From CBDIHP01 sp965279195 (GTDB taxonomy: Bacteria > Planctomycetota > Planctomycetia > Isosphaerales > Isosphaeraceae), in NCBI GenBank assembly GCA_965279195.1, contig CBDIHP010000037.1, positions 186,001 to 250,000 on the forward strand: 64,000 nucleotides of DNA, in the 5' to 3' direction. Shown in pieces: positions 1-8,749 of the stretch. A program made the position numbers and the translations under genes. Positions within the stretch are counted from its first letter, which is position 1, and every line of letters begins with the position of its first letter. The notes below the pieces were generated by a model. The model was not told where the DNA came from and did not search any database. It saw only the letters and a program-made list of their open reading frames with translations.

Positions 1-2
1 AG

Positions 3-1541
3 CGCCGGGACAAGGCGGCCGTGCCCGCGCTGGCGAAGCTGCTCCGCAAGTCGCCCCACGCTCACGCGCGTTACCTCGCCCTGTTCGCGCTGGAGGGCCT
101 GGGCTCGCTGACCGACGACGATCTTTTGACGGCCCTCGTCGACCGCTCCGAGCACGTCCGCGAGTCGGCGATCCGGCTGGCCGAGCCGAGGCTGGCGAGG
201 TCGGAACTGGTGCGGCTGGTCGTGCTGACGCTCTCGAACGACCCGGGCGTCCGCGTGCGGTTCCAGGCGGCGTTCACGCTGGGGGAGATCCACGGCGAGG
301 AGTCGGCGAAGGCGCTGGCGAACATCGCCTCGCGCGACGCCGGCGACCCCTGGGTCCGGACGGCCGTCCTCAGCTCGGCCGGCACAGAGCCCGCCGCCCT
401 GTTCGCGCGCTTGCTCCGGGTCGAAGGGTTTTCGACCGGGGCGGATGGCCAGGGCTTGCTCAAATCGCTGGCCCTGATGATCGGCGCGAAGGGGGATGCC
501 CCGACGGTGCGGGCGGTCCTCGACGCCCTGGCCTCGACGCCCGCGGACGACAATGCCCTCGTCCTCCTGACCGGACTGGGCGATGGCCTGTCGCGGTCGC
601 GGGTGAGGCTCGAAGGGGTCCGGAAGGGCTTGAACGCCGAAAGCTCGGCCTGGCTCGACCGGGTCCACGGTCACGCCCGCACACTGGCGCTGGATGAGAA
701 AGCGGTGGATGCGAGGCGGTCGCTGGCGATCGGCGTCCTGGGCCGTGACCTGCCGGCGTTGGCGTTCGAGATCCTGCCGCCGCTCTTGAAGTCGTCTCCC
801 CCACTCCAGGCCGCGGCCGTCCGGGCGCTCTGCGGGCTGGATCGGCCGGAGGTGGCGGGGATCGTCCTGGGCGGCTGGAAGGGGTTCAGCCCGGCGTTGC
901 GGAACGAAGCCATCGGGCTGTTGCTGGCGCGCCGGGGCTGGATCCCGGCGGTGCTCGCGGCGGTGAAGTCTGGGACCGTGCCGGCCGCGCAGATCCCCCC
1001 GGCCCGGCGGGCCCTCCTGCTGGCCGACCGCGACCCGATGCTCCGGGCCGAGGCCGCCGCCCTGCTCGGCGAGAGCCCCGCGCCCCGTCGCGAGGCCCTG
1101 GCGAAGTACCGCCCGGCGATCGAGAACCCCGGCAAGCCCGAACGCGGCCGGCTGGTCTACGAGCGCGAATGCGCCAGTTGCCACCAGCTCGGCCAGAAGG
1201 GGCACGCGGTGGGCCCGAACCTCGCCGGCGTCAGGCGCCGGACGGCCGAGGAGATCCTCACCAACATCCTCGACCCCAACCGCGAGGTCTCGCCCGAGTT
1301 CCTCGAACACAGCCTCGCCCTCGACGACGGCCGCGTCGTCACCGGCCTGGTCGCCTCCGAGACCCCCGCCGCCATCACCCTCAAGGGGCGCGAGGCCGCC
1401 GAGCAGACGATCCTCCGACGCAACGTCTCCGAACTGAACAGCACCGGCAAATCCCTCATGCCCGAGGGCCTCGAGAAGACCATCAAGCCCGACGAGATGG
1501 CGGACCTGATCGCCTACCTGCTCAAGATCCAGGTCGAGTGA
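3..1541 (+). CDS. HEAT-repeat protein with C-terminal c-type heme-binding domain (5' partial)
   Basis: The reading frame is open from the window edge, so the start lies upstream. Most of the visible protein is helical HEAT-like repeat (for example ALFALEGLGSLTDDDLLTAL and AAFTLGEIHGEESAKALANI). The last ~140 residues form a cytochrome-c-like module with a CASCH heme-attachment motif at 1170-1184 and a downstream SLMPEG that could supply the axial methionine. This C-terminal module matches the planctomycete-type heme-binding domain (TIGR02603-like) usually found behind PVC membrane-bound dehydrogenase propellers. The missing N-terminus may therefore be such a propeller (inference). It is probably secreted and involved in periplasmic electron transfer during sugar oxidation. 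The domain call is firm; the substrate is unknown. Confidence 0.85.
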   Translation, partial: RRDKAAVPALAKLLRKSPHAHARYLALFALEGLGSLTDDDLLTALVDRSEHVRESAIRLAEPRLARSELVRLVVLTLSNDPGVRVRFQAAFTLGEIHGEESAKALANIASRDAGDPWVRTAVLSSAGTEPAALFARLLRVEGFSTGADGQGLLKSLALMIGAKGDAPTVRAVLDALASTPADDNALVLLTGLGDGLSRSRVRLEGVRKGLNAESSAWLDRVHGHARTLALDEKAVDARRSLAIGVLGRDLPALAFEILPPLLKSSPPLQAAAVRALCGLDRPEVAGIVLGGWKGFSPALRNEAIGLLLARRGWIPAVLAAVKSGTVPAAQIPPARRALLLADRDPMLRAEAAALLGESPAPRREALAKYRPAIENPGKPERGRLVYERECASCHQLGQKGHAVGPNLAGVRRRTAEEILTNILDPNREVSPEFLEHSLALDDGRVVTGLVASETPAAITLKGREAAEQTILRRNVSELNSTGKSLMPEGLEKTIKPDEMADLIAYLLKIQVE

Positions 1542-1608
1542 CGCGCCGGGGTTCCCTTGCATGGGGCGGAGGACGGAATCGACCGCCCGTTCGACGGGCG
1601 CGCTGTCA

Positions 1609-1650
1609 GTGGGGTGACGCCTCCCCTTCGGGGCGACGTCTTCACCCCAC
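1609..1650. repeat. Palindromic repeat family K, copy 1
   Basis: This imperfect inverted repeat begins GTGGGGTGACGCCTCCCC and ends in the near-complement CGTCTTCACCCCAC. It sits in the gap between two convergent genes. A related copy lies at 7373-7413, also between convergent genes. It could act as a bidirectional transcription stop or as a REP-like element. Confidence 0.5.
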
Positions 1651-1679
1651 CCTACTCGCTTCGCGCCCATCCCTCGGGA

Positions 1680-3317
1680 TCACTTCGCCTCGGGCTTGCT
1701 CAGCCGGCCGAGGAAGAGGATCTGGCCGTTGCGTCGGTCCTTGATGGCGAACAGGAACGGGTGGTCGGCCTTGAACTCGACGGGCTTGTCCGGCATGAAG
1801 GCGGAGGTGGCCCGGATGCCGATGGCCGTCGCGGCGGCGGCCTCGGTGCCCTTCTCGTTCACGTCGACATACGCCTTGTGGATCACCGCCGACACCGCCA
1901 GGTCGCGGCGACCGTCCATGCCGGAGAGGTCGGCGTCGTCCGTGAAGAGCAACGACAGCCCCAACTCGGCCAGGACCTTCGACAGGTCGAATTCCGACTC
2001 GGCCTTGAACTTCGGGAGGCTCACCGCCACCCGCTGCATCGGGCCGGCTTCGAACAGCTTCGGGTCGAGCTTCGACTCCAGCCCGGCGAGGCCGTCGACG
2101 GCGTCGGGGAGGACGATGAGCATCGACAGGTCGCCCCCCTTGTAGCCCAGCTCCAGGACCTGATAGCCGTCGCCTTTCCGGTAGCCGAACCGCCCGGTCT
2201 GATGCATCGTCGGCACCTGGACCGGGGCGCCGGCGGGCGTCCGGAATGCCTCCGGACGGGTCGCGAACGCCTCGAACGGCGAGGCCCAGTCGCCCAGGAA
2301 ATAGACGGCGTTGGTCAGCACCAGCCGGGTGTCCGACCCGAGGAGCCCGGACGGGATCAGGTCCTTGATCTTGTCCTCGGTCTGCTTCTCGACCCAGGTG
2401 TTGATGGTCTTCCGGGCCGATTCCGACTGCTTGAAGTCGAGCGTTTCGAGCTCGGCCCCGAAGTTCTCGCGGGTCAGGGCGAGGTACTCGGGCAGGAATG
2501 GGAACCCCTGCTGGCCCCAGAGTCGGTTGGCGATCGAGAGGCGATAGCCCTCCGCCTTCTCCTGCCCCGCGACGGCCTTGATCGCCTTCGAGAGCCGATC
2601 CGCGGGGAGGTCGAAGTGGAGGGCCTTCGCCATCTGGGCGGCCGTCTCGCCACGCGCACCGGCGTAGACCATCGCCAGGGCGGTCGAGAGGCTGACGGGG
2701 GAATAGATCAGGTTGCCCGAGGTCCCCTTGAGCCGGGAGTGGAGGTCGACCCCGAACGCGGCGGTGTTGAGCGGATCCAACGCGGGTTCCTTTCGGGCCT
2801 GCGGTCGACGGGGGCGCTGGGGGGAGACGAAGGAGACCGATTTCTCCCTCGACCCCTCGGGGGTGTCGCCGGGCTTCGCCGGGGCCGTCCAGGTGATGCC
2901 CTGGGCGACCTTGAGGATCCGGTCCTCCAGATCCCTCAGATCCTTCGGCCCCGCGTTGCCGTAGTTGTCGACCTTCTTCACCTTACCGTCGCGCGAGGCG
3001 CTCGTGATATGGCTCGGCTGGTCGGTGATCGGTCGGGCGTACCGCTCCTGGAACTGGAAGAACCCGATCGCGTCGATGCGTTCGACCAGTTTCTTGAACT
3101 CCTCGCGCGGGAAGGTGCCGTCGAACTCGCCGACGCGGTCGACGAACCGCTGGCCGCTGTAGGTGGCCGTGCCATCGGGCCGCAGGACGATGGCGTCGAT
3201 CGGGCAGGCGCCGAAGCAGGGCGTTCGCTCCAGGCGGATCTCGGTCAGCTCGCCGGGCTTGCCCGGCAGGACGACGGCCACCAGGGCCTGGGCGATCAGC
3301 AGGAGGATCTGCGTCAT
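1680..3317 (-). CDS. Secreted DUF6438-serpin fusion protein
   Basis: A 545-residue protein with an N-terminal signal peptide (MTQILLLIAQALVAVVLPG). Residues ~24-145 match DUF6438, with a TPCFGACP cysteine pair at C34/C38 and a TYSGQRFV strand. A Pro/Arg-rich linker follows, then a full serpin fold from ~180 to the end (NLIYSPVSLSTALAMVYAGA; distal PVEFKADHPF). The reactive loop carries the inhibitory-type hinge EKGTEAAAATA at 488-498. Counting P15 as G490 by analogy with alpha-1-antitrypsin puts P1-P1' at T504-S505, with an arginine at 502. Family knowledge says such hinges mark suicide inhibitors of serine or cysteine proteases. The target is unknown. The ATG at 3317 is preceded by GAGGGAG. 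Confidence 0.92.
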   Translation of the reverse strand: MTQILLLIAQALVAVVLPGKPGELTEIRLERTPCFGACPIDAIVLRPDGTATYSGQRFVDRVGEFDGTFPREEFKKLVERIDAIGFFQFQERYARPITDQPSHITSASRDGKVKKVDNYGNAGPKDLRDLEDRILKVAQGITWTAPAKPGDTPEGSREKSVSFVSPQRPRRPQARKEPALDPLNTAAFGVDLHSRLKGTSGNLIYSPVSLSTALAMVYAGARGETAAQMAKALHFDLPADRLSKAIKAVAGQEKAEGYRLSIANRLWGQQGFPFLPEYLALTRENFGAELETLDFKQSESARKTINTWVEKQTEDKIKDLIPSGLLGSDTRLVLTNAVYFLGDWASPFEAFATRPEAFRTPAGAPVQVPTMHQTGRFGYRKGDGYQVLELGYKGGDLSMLIVLPDAVDGLAGLESKLDPKLFEAGPMQRVAVSLPKFKAESEFDLSKVLAELGLSLLFTDDADLSGMDGRRDLAVSAVIHKAYVDVNEKGTEAAAATAIGIRATSAFMPDKPVEFKADHPFLFAIKDRRNGQILFLGRLSKPEAK

Positions 3318-3429
3318 GGCTCCCTCGCGTTCGGGTTCGGGCGATCGTTGCGGATCGGGGGTGTTCCGTCTGGAATCACAACGAACGACTTCGGGGATCC
3401 TTGGGGGAAAACCGCATGACTGCTTGGTT

Positions 3430-3843
3430 TCATCTCGCCGTCGGAGTCCTGGGGAGGATCCAGCAAGAATCGTGCGGCTGCATCCCGACGTGGGGATAAT
3501 AGGTGCGGGCGGCGGGGGCGGCGAGCAGGATGAGCATGGTCTGGTGCCCGGCCGCCTCGTGGGTCCGGCGGATCAGCTCGCGGCCGATCCCCTGCCCCTG
3601 GAACGCCGCATCCACGGCGAGGTCCGAGAGATAGGTGCAAAACGAGTGGTCCGTGATCGCGCGCGAGATCCCGACCAGCAGGCCGTCCGAGCGAGCGGTG
3701 AGGATCAGGTCGGCGTGTTCGAGCATGCCGGCGATCAGGTCGGGGCGGTCGACAGGGCGGCGTTCCGCGAGCGTGGAGCGGCGGAGGACGTCGACGAATT
3801 CCTCGGCGGAGAGCCCTGGCTCGAGGGCATACTCGATGGGCAT
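3430..3843 (-). CDS. GNAT-family N-acetyltransferase
   Basis: A 137-residue acetyltransferase. The acetyl-CoA-binding motif A is clear: SDLAVDAAFQGQGIGRELI, containing the QGQGIG pyrophosphate loop. The C-terminal YYPHVGMQP fits the end of the fold. I chose the ATG at 3843 because a GAGG Shine-Dalgarno lies seven bases upstream and the protein then starts MPIEYALEPG. An in-frame upstream extension to 3894 is low-complexity and less likely. It is transcribed towards the serpin gene with a 112-bp gap. The acceptor substrate cannot be told from the sequence. Confidence 0.88.
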   Translation of the reverse strand: MPIEYALEPGLSAEEFVDVLRRSTLAERRPVDRPDLIAGMLEHADLILTARSDGLLVGISRAITDHSFCTYLSDLAVDAAFQGQGIGRELIRRTHEAAGHQTMLILLAAPAARTYYPHVGMQPHDSCWILPRTPTAR

Positions 3844-4061
3844 GGGTTGGCCTCGGTTGGGGTGGTTGTCCCCCGAGTCGACGCGGCCGGTCACGTCGTG
3901 TCAACGGGCGACACGACCGGACGCGCGTGTTGGAAAAAAGGTTCGCGGCTTACAGCGGGCCCCGGCGGAGCTTGTCGGCACAGTTGTCGGGCCTATACGA
4001 TTGAATCCGTCTCCTCTTCGCCCGGTCGGCGCGGGCGCAAACCCCCCAGGAGTGTCCGCCT

Positions 4062-5174
4062 GTGCCGAACGCGTCTCCCGACCCAGGCCAGGCCGGAACC
4101 GGGCCGTCGAAGCCACCGCTCTCTCTTGCTGCGAAGGCGGCGACGGCCCTCTGCGCCCTGTACGCGGCCGGACTCCTGGTGCTGTGGGCGTTCATGGCGA
4201 TGGCCCCGGCCGGCAACTGGATCGTCACCCTGATCATCTACGGCCCGCGCTGGGTGTTCGCGACGCCGCTCGCCCTGCTCGTTCCCCTGACCGCATTCCG
4301 CCCGCGGCTCCTCGGCCTGGTGGGTCTGAGCCTGCTGGTGCTGCTCGGGCCCGTGATGGGCGGTTGTCTGCCCTGGCGGGCCTGGTTGCCCCGCGCGTCC
4401 GCCCCGGGCGACCGCCTCAAGGTCATGAGCTTCAACATGCAAGGCGGGGAGAGCGACCTCTTCGCGGTCGGCCAGCTCGTGGCCGCCGAGGCCCCCGACC
4501 TGATCGTCTGCGTGGAGTCGAACCCAGACCTCCAGTCGGCGGCCCTCTGGCGCGGCCGTTGGTACGTCGAGAAGCTCGCCGGCATCACCGTCGCCAGCCG
4601 TCGCCCGATCTCCCGCGCAGAGACCCTCCGGCATCCGTCGGTCCGGCCGGGGGCCATCCTGGGCTGCGAGGTCGACGTGGATGGCCGGCGGATCCTGGTC
4701 TTCGGGCTCCACCTGACCACCCCGCGCGGGGGCCTGGAGGCGGCGACCCACCTCTCTCGCGACACCCCCAACGCGATCCGGAACAGCGTCGGCGTGCAGA
4801 TCCTGGAATCTCACGAGGTGGGCTCCTGGATCGCCGCCAGGCGCATCGGCCGGCCGACCCTGGTCCTCGGCGACTTCAACATGCCCGAGGAGTCGGCGAT
4901 CTACCGCGCGGAGTTCGGCGACCTCTCCAATTCCTTCTCGCAGGCCGGCCTCGGCTTCGGCCCGACCAAGTTCACGCGATGGTTCGGCGCCCGGATCGAC
5001 CACATCCTCCACAGCGGCCACTGGCGGTCGGAGCGTTCCTGGGTCGGGCCCGATCTCGGGTCGGACCACCGCCCCGTCTTCGCCGAACTGCGATGGATCG
5101 AAGGCCCTTCCCCCGATGCGAGTTCGAGATCGAAACCCGCGGACAACGGCGCCCGTCGCACCCCCTTGAACTGA
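4062..5174 (+). CDS. Membrane-anchored endonuclease/exonuclease/phosphatase family protein
   Basis: A 370-residue protein with about three hydrophobic segments in the first ~110 residues, followed by a catalytic EEP domain. Family motifs are all present: MSFNMQGG (Asn), VCVESNPD (catalytic Glu), LVLGDFNMPEES (Asp/Asn) and the terminal GSDHRPVFAEL (Asp-His). The architecture matches membrane-tethered EEP proteins, so the active site is probably extracytoplasmic; the substrate could be a phosphoester, lipid or nucleic acid. The GTG start at 4062 follows an AGGAG nine bases upstream. The next gene begins 13 bp after the stop, so the two are probably co-transcribed. Confidence 0.9.
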   Translation: MPNASPDPGQAGTGPSKPPLSLAAKAATALCALYAAGLLVLWAFMAMAPAGNWIVTLIIYGPRWVFATPLALLVPLTAFRPRLLGLVGLSLLVLLGPVMGGCLPWRAWLPRASAPGDRLKVMSFNMQGGESDLFAVGQLVAAEAPDLIVCVESNPDLQSAALWRGRWYVEKLAGITVASRRPISRAETLRHPSVRPGAILGCEVDVDGRRILVFGLHLTTPRGGLEAATHLSRDTPNAIRNSVGVQILESHEVGSWIAARRIGRPTLVLGDFNMPEESAIYRAEFGDLSNSFSQAGLGFGPTKFTRWFGARIDHILHSGHWRSERSWVGPDLGSDHRPVFAELRWIEGPSPDASSRSKPADNGARRTPLN

Positions 5175-5187
5175 GCCCACCCCCGCC

Positions 5188-7365
5188 ATGAACCAGCAGC
5201 GCCCCACGCCCGGCCGATCCCGGTCCCGCCTCCAGGTGACCGCCAAGCGGGTGGACCCCAACCGCTCGCTCCGCAACCACCTCGTCACCTGCGCCGCGAT
5301 CGCGGTCGGCGCGGGCCTGCTGCTCTATCGCCTGATCCCCGGCGACATCGTGACCTCTGTCCAGCGCGTCACGGAAGGCGGCCCGACGCCCGCGACGTCG
5401 CCGTCGAGCCCGGCCGACCACTCGGCCCAGGCGGCCCAATGGGGCTCGCGGTTCACGCCGGAGCCTTCCGAACCGGATCGAGCCCCGGAGCTGTCGGCGA
5501 TCCCGATCCCCGCCACGCCGGGGGGTATGGCGATCTGGGGCGCGGTCGGGAGGTCGTCGAAGGGGCAGATTTACCTCGGCGTCTCCGCCGTCGATTGGAA
5601 AGGGGCGAAATCGGGCTCGACACTGAAGGAGATCTCCGCGCGGCTCTTCGAGTTCGACCCCACCTCGCGGGCCCTCCGCGACCGGGGCGGGCCGGTCGAG
5701 CAGCTCAAACGCCTCGGCCTGCACCGCCCGGGCGAGCAGCAGCAGAAGATCCACAGCAAGATCGTCGAGGGGGCCGACGGCGCGATCTACTTCGCTTCCG
5801 GCGATGAGGCGGGCGCCGACTTCAGCGCCGGCAGCCCCAAGAACCCCACCTGGCCCTCGCATCTCTGGCGGATCAAGTCCGAGGGCTCGGAGTGGGAGCA
5901 TCTCCTCAGCACGCCCGAGCACCTGATCGCCGTCGCGAGGGGGGGGGACCGGATCTTCGCCCTCGGTTGGCACGGGCACGTGCTCTACTCCTTCGACCCG
6001 GCGACCGGGAAGGTCGACCGCGTCGAGGTCGGATCGATGCTCGGGCACATCTCCCGCAACCTCGCGACCGATTCGCGCGGGCACGCGTATGTCCCCAGGG
6101 TGAAGGTCGAGAGCGAGGGCGGGGCCCGGCTCGTCTCGACCCTGGTCGAGTACGACGTCGATCTCCAGGAAGTGGGCGAGACGCCGCTGGAACACTACCT
6201 CGGCGAGTCCCCCGCGGCCTCGCACGGGATCACCGGCGTCCAGCCGCTGGCCGATGGCTCCATCGCGTTCGTGACCCACGCCGGCTACCTCTACCAGATC
6301 TTCCCAAATCCGGACCGGGCGGCGGACGTCGCCAAGCTCGGCTGGTTCTACCCCACCGGGTCCGGACACTACATCGCCAGCCTGTTCACGTTCGACGGCG
6401 TCCGGCATCTCCTGGGCGTGAGCCAGTCGGAGTCAGGGGCCGAGTGGATCACGTTCGATCTGAAGGCCCAGCGCAGCCGGGCGGCGAAGCTGCCCTCGAA
6501 GGTCCCGGTGATCGCGCTCACGTCGAGTTCCGGTGAGGGCCCGCTGTCGTCGCTGTCGACCGCCGAGCTGGGTTCCGTCTATGGCTGCTCGACCCGGGAC
6601 GATGACGGGAACTTCTACCTGGTGGGTCGGATCGGTTACGACCCCGTGGCCTATCAGGCACGCGTGGGCGCATCGGATTCCTCGGCATCGTCGAGGTCGG
6701 ATCGCATCGCCGCGCTCCGGAAGCTGAAGCCCGACCTGGTGCCCGACCGGCTGGCGGCCCTGGCGTCGAAGCCGCGATCGGCCGCCCCGGTCGCGCCCCC
6801 CGCCCGTCCCGAAGCCCCGGCCATCTCGCCGGCCCCGAAACCGGTCGCCACCGAGCCTGCGAAGGCCGCCCCCGCCCCGAGGCTGCCCGCCCCTCCCGCC
6901 GAATCCCCCCTGCCCGACGCCGACGCGTTCCCGCCGTCCTCCCCCTCGCTCGAATCGTCACCGGCCCCGGCGCCAGCGCCGGCCCTGTCGCTTGAGGTCG
7001 CCTGGAAGAAGCGGACCGAGTTCCGAAAGGAACTCTTCTCGATCCTCGATGCGGAGGGGGACAACGCCGGCCCGATCATCCAGGCCCTCTGCGACCGGCT
7101 CGGCCGCGACATCCCCGCGGAGGCGAAGGCCGCCGCCACCATCCTGGCCAGGACCCCGGTGGCCCGCACCGAACTCCCCAAGCGGGTCGCCGCCGCGCGG
7201 GGCGGCGGCATCCCCGAGGCCGTGATCCTGCTGGACATCCTCCGCCTCGAACGCATCAACCTCGGTGCCCGGGACGGACCGAGGTCGATGGACGAGGCCC
7301 GCGTCCGGGCCGCCCGGGCCCTCCTGGCCATCCCCCTGCCGGCCAGGAACCCGGCGCAGAATTGA
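5188..7365 (+). CDS. Membrane-tethered propeller-like protein with Pro/Ala-rich linker, unknown function
   Basis: A 725-residue protein. A single hydrophobic segment (~residues 30-55, CAAIAVGAGLLLYRLIPGDI) suggests an anchor with an extracytoplasmic body. Residues ~110-480 contain repeated beta-rich blades such as YFASGDEAG, RIFALGWHGHVLYSFDPATG and GSIAFVTHAGYLYQIFPNPD, reminiscent of SMP-30/NHL-type propellers. A long Pro/Ala-rich stretch (~525-600) follows. The ~120-residue C-terminal helical domain begins WKKRTEFRKELFSILDAEG. It lies directly behind the EEP gene. No enzyme motif is recognised; a scaffold or ligand-sensing role is inference only. Confidence 0.85.
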   Translation: MNQQRPTPGRSRSRLQVTAKRVDPNRSLRNHLVTCAAIAVGAGLLLYRLIPGDIVTSVQRVTEGGPTPATSPSSPADHSAQAAQWGSRFTPEPSEPDRAPELSAIPIPATPGGMAIWGAVGRSSKGQIYLGVSAVDWKGAKSGSTLKEISARLFEFDPTSRALRDRGGPVEQLKRLGLHRPGEQQQKIHSKIVEGADGAIYFASGDEAGADFSAGSPKNPTWPSHLWRIKSEGSEWEHLLSTPEHLIAVARGGDRIFALGWHGHVLYSFDPATGKVDRVEVGSMLGHISRNLATDSRGHAYVPRVKVESEGGARLVSTLVEYDVDLQEVGETPLEHYLGESPAASHGITGVQPLADGSIAFVTHAGYLYQIFPNPDRAADVAKLGWFYPTGSGHYIASLFTFDGVRHLLGVSQSESGAEWITFDLKAQRSRAAKLPSKVPVIALTSSSGEGPLSSLSTAELGSVYGCSTRDDDGNFYLVGRIGYDPVAYQARVGASDSSASSRSDRIAALRKLKPDLVPDRLAALASKPRSAAPVAPPARPEAPAISPAPKPVATEPAKAAPAPRLPAPPAESPLPDADAFPPSSPSLESSPAPAPAPALSLEVAWKKRTEFRKELFSILDAEGDNAGPIIQALCDRLGRDIPAEAKAAATILARTPVARTELPKRVAAARGGGIPEAVILLDILRLERINLGARDGPRSMDEARVRAARALLAIPLPARNPAQN

Positions 7366-7372
7366 GGTGGGG

Positions 7373-7488
7373 TGGGGTGCCGACGCCGCCCCGCAGGGGA
7401 GGCGTCGCCCCGCCGACATCACGCCCGGCAATGGGCGGTGGATTTCGTCGCCCGGCGCCACCGGGGCGGCATCGGAAGTGGCTCACCC
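7373..7488. repeat. Degenerate palindromic repeats between convergent genes
   Basis: Two pieces of wider repeat families share this gap. Bases 7373-7413 resemble family K at 1609-1650 in inverted orientation (GACGCC paired with GGCGTC around a CCCCGCAGGGG core). Bases 7463-7488 read GGGGCGGCATCGGAAGTGGC and onwards, a diverged single arm of family A, whose fuller copies are at 10463, 11704 and 51123. No coding sequence is present between 7366 and 7531. Confidence 0.45.
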
Positions 7489-7531
7489 GGCGCCGTCGGG
7501 AACGCGTCAGCTTCGCTCCCGCAGCCCGAGG

Positions 7532-8689
7532 TCAGTCGGCGATCTCGTAGAGGTGGACGCCGTAGGGCTCGAACGGGTCCGCGAAGGTCTCGCCCTCGGC
7601 CCGGATGGTCCGGTTCTCGTCCAGGACCTTGATCGTGGTCCCAGGCTTCAGGCCCTTGAGGGTGAATGTCCCTTCGGCCTTTGCGTTCCGCATGCCGACC
7701 GTGAAGACATAGCGGGACGTGCCGACGCGCTTGAGCATCGCCGCGATCGGGGCGTCCTTCTCGGATGAGACAGCCTTCAGCTCGCCCTCGATCGTCGGGC
7801 TGTTGAGTGCCGGGGCCAGGGCCTGGATCCGGGCATTGATGGCGGTCACGCCCGCGAGCATCTCGGGGTCGTCGAGCAGGGCGTGCTCGTTGAACTTCGG
7901 CGCGAACTGGTGGACGAAGTAGATCAGTCCGGTGGACCCGTGGATCAGGGACATCCACACCTCGGCCTTCACCTGCGAGGGCGTGGCCTTGGCGTTGGGG
8001 TCGGAGATCCGGGTGCATTCGATGCAGTTCCAGATCCGCTTCTTGCCGTCGGTCCACTTGCGGAGCCTGTCCACCCCTTTGGCGACGTACCAGAGCTTCT
8101 CGCGGCCGTCGACCTTCGGGCCGAGCCCGGCGACGGGGTAGACGTCGAACGAGACGATGTCGGATCCTTTGACGTATCCCGGATAGTCGTCGAGCGACGC
8201 GCCCGGCCCCCGACCCTTCCAGTCGTCGTTGGCGACCCCCTGGCCCAGGTTCAGCAGGATCGGCCGGCTGGGGTCGGCCTTGCGGAGACGCTCGTAGTCC
8301 TCGACGATCTTCGAAGGCTTGATCGGCGGTCCGTAGCCGCGCTGGCCGGTCTTGGGGTCGCGGACCTCCTGCGCGTTGTCGGGCTCGTCGCCGTGCATCC
8401 AGGCGACGATGGTCGGGTCGTCGATGTGCTTGAGGCCGTTGGCGGTCTGGGCGCAGATGACCGGCATGCCGGCCTTCCTGAGGGCGTCGAGCTGCGCATC
8501 GGTCGGGCCGCGCCAGAGGCCGACGTAGAGGTTGATCCCGGCGGCCTTGTACTTCCCGGCGTTGCGCGGGTCCTGGAGCCAGACCGCGATCGGGAAGTAC
8601 GCCGGGTCGGTCGAGAGCCCTCGGGACCACGTGGCGGCGGGCACCTGCGCCGGGGTGAGCGTCAGGGCGAGCAGGATGGGGGCGATCAT
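7532..8689 (-). CDS. Secreted glycosidase-like TIM-barrel protein
   Basis: A 385-residue protein with a signal peptide (MIAPILLALTLTPAQVPA). The sequence alternates beta strands and helices as in a TIM barrel. Acidic motifs sit where glycosidase catalytic residues would be expected: TIVAWMHGDEPDNA and RIWNCIECTRI, plus DIVSFDVYPV. The last ~90 residues look like a beta-sandwich (TFTLKGLKPGTTIKVLDENR). It resembles GH5/GH42-like or DUF4434-like clans, but I cannot assign a family. It probably acts on extracellular polysaccharide. It is convergent with the preceding operon. Confidence 0.82.
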   Translation of the reverse strand: MIAPILLALTLTPAQVPAATWSRGLSTDPAYFPIAVWLQDPRNAGKYKAAGINLYVGLWRGPTDAQLDALRKAGMPVICAQTANGLKHIDDPTIVAWMHGDEPDNAQEVRDPKTGQRGYGPPIKPSKIVEDYERLRKADPSRPILLNLGQGVANDDWKGRGPGASLDDYPGYVKGSDIVSFDVYPVAGLGPKVDGREKLWYVAKGVDRLRKWTDGKKRIWNCIECTRISDPNAKATPSQVKAEVWMSLIHGSTGLIYFVHQFAPKFNEHALLDDPEMLAGVTAINARIQALAPALNSPTIEGELKAVSSEKDAPIAAMLKRVGTSRYVFTVGMRNAKAEGTFTLKGLKPGTTIKVLDENRTIRAEGETFADPFEPYGVHLYEIAD

Positions 8690-8749
8690 GGGTGGCGTGG
8701 GATCGCTAGGGGAGGGATTAGGGTGGGTGGCCTGCCGAGTCGTTGCCGT

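Noticed and set aside
1557..3419. A 620-codon forward frame opposite the serpin gene
   Set aside because: Low-complexity Arg/Gly/Leu/Asp translation; the serpin on the reverse strand is certain.
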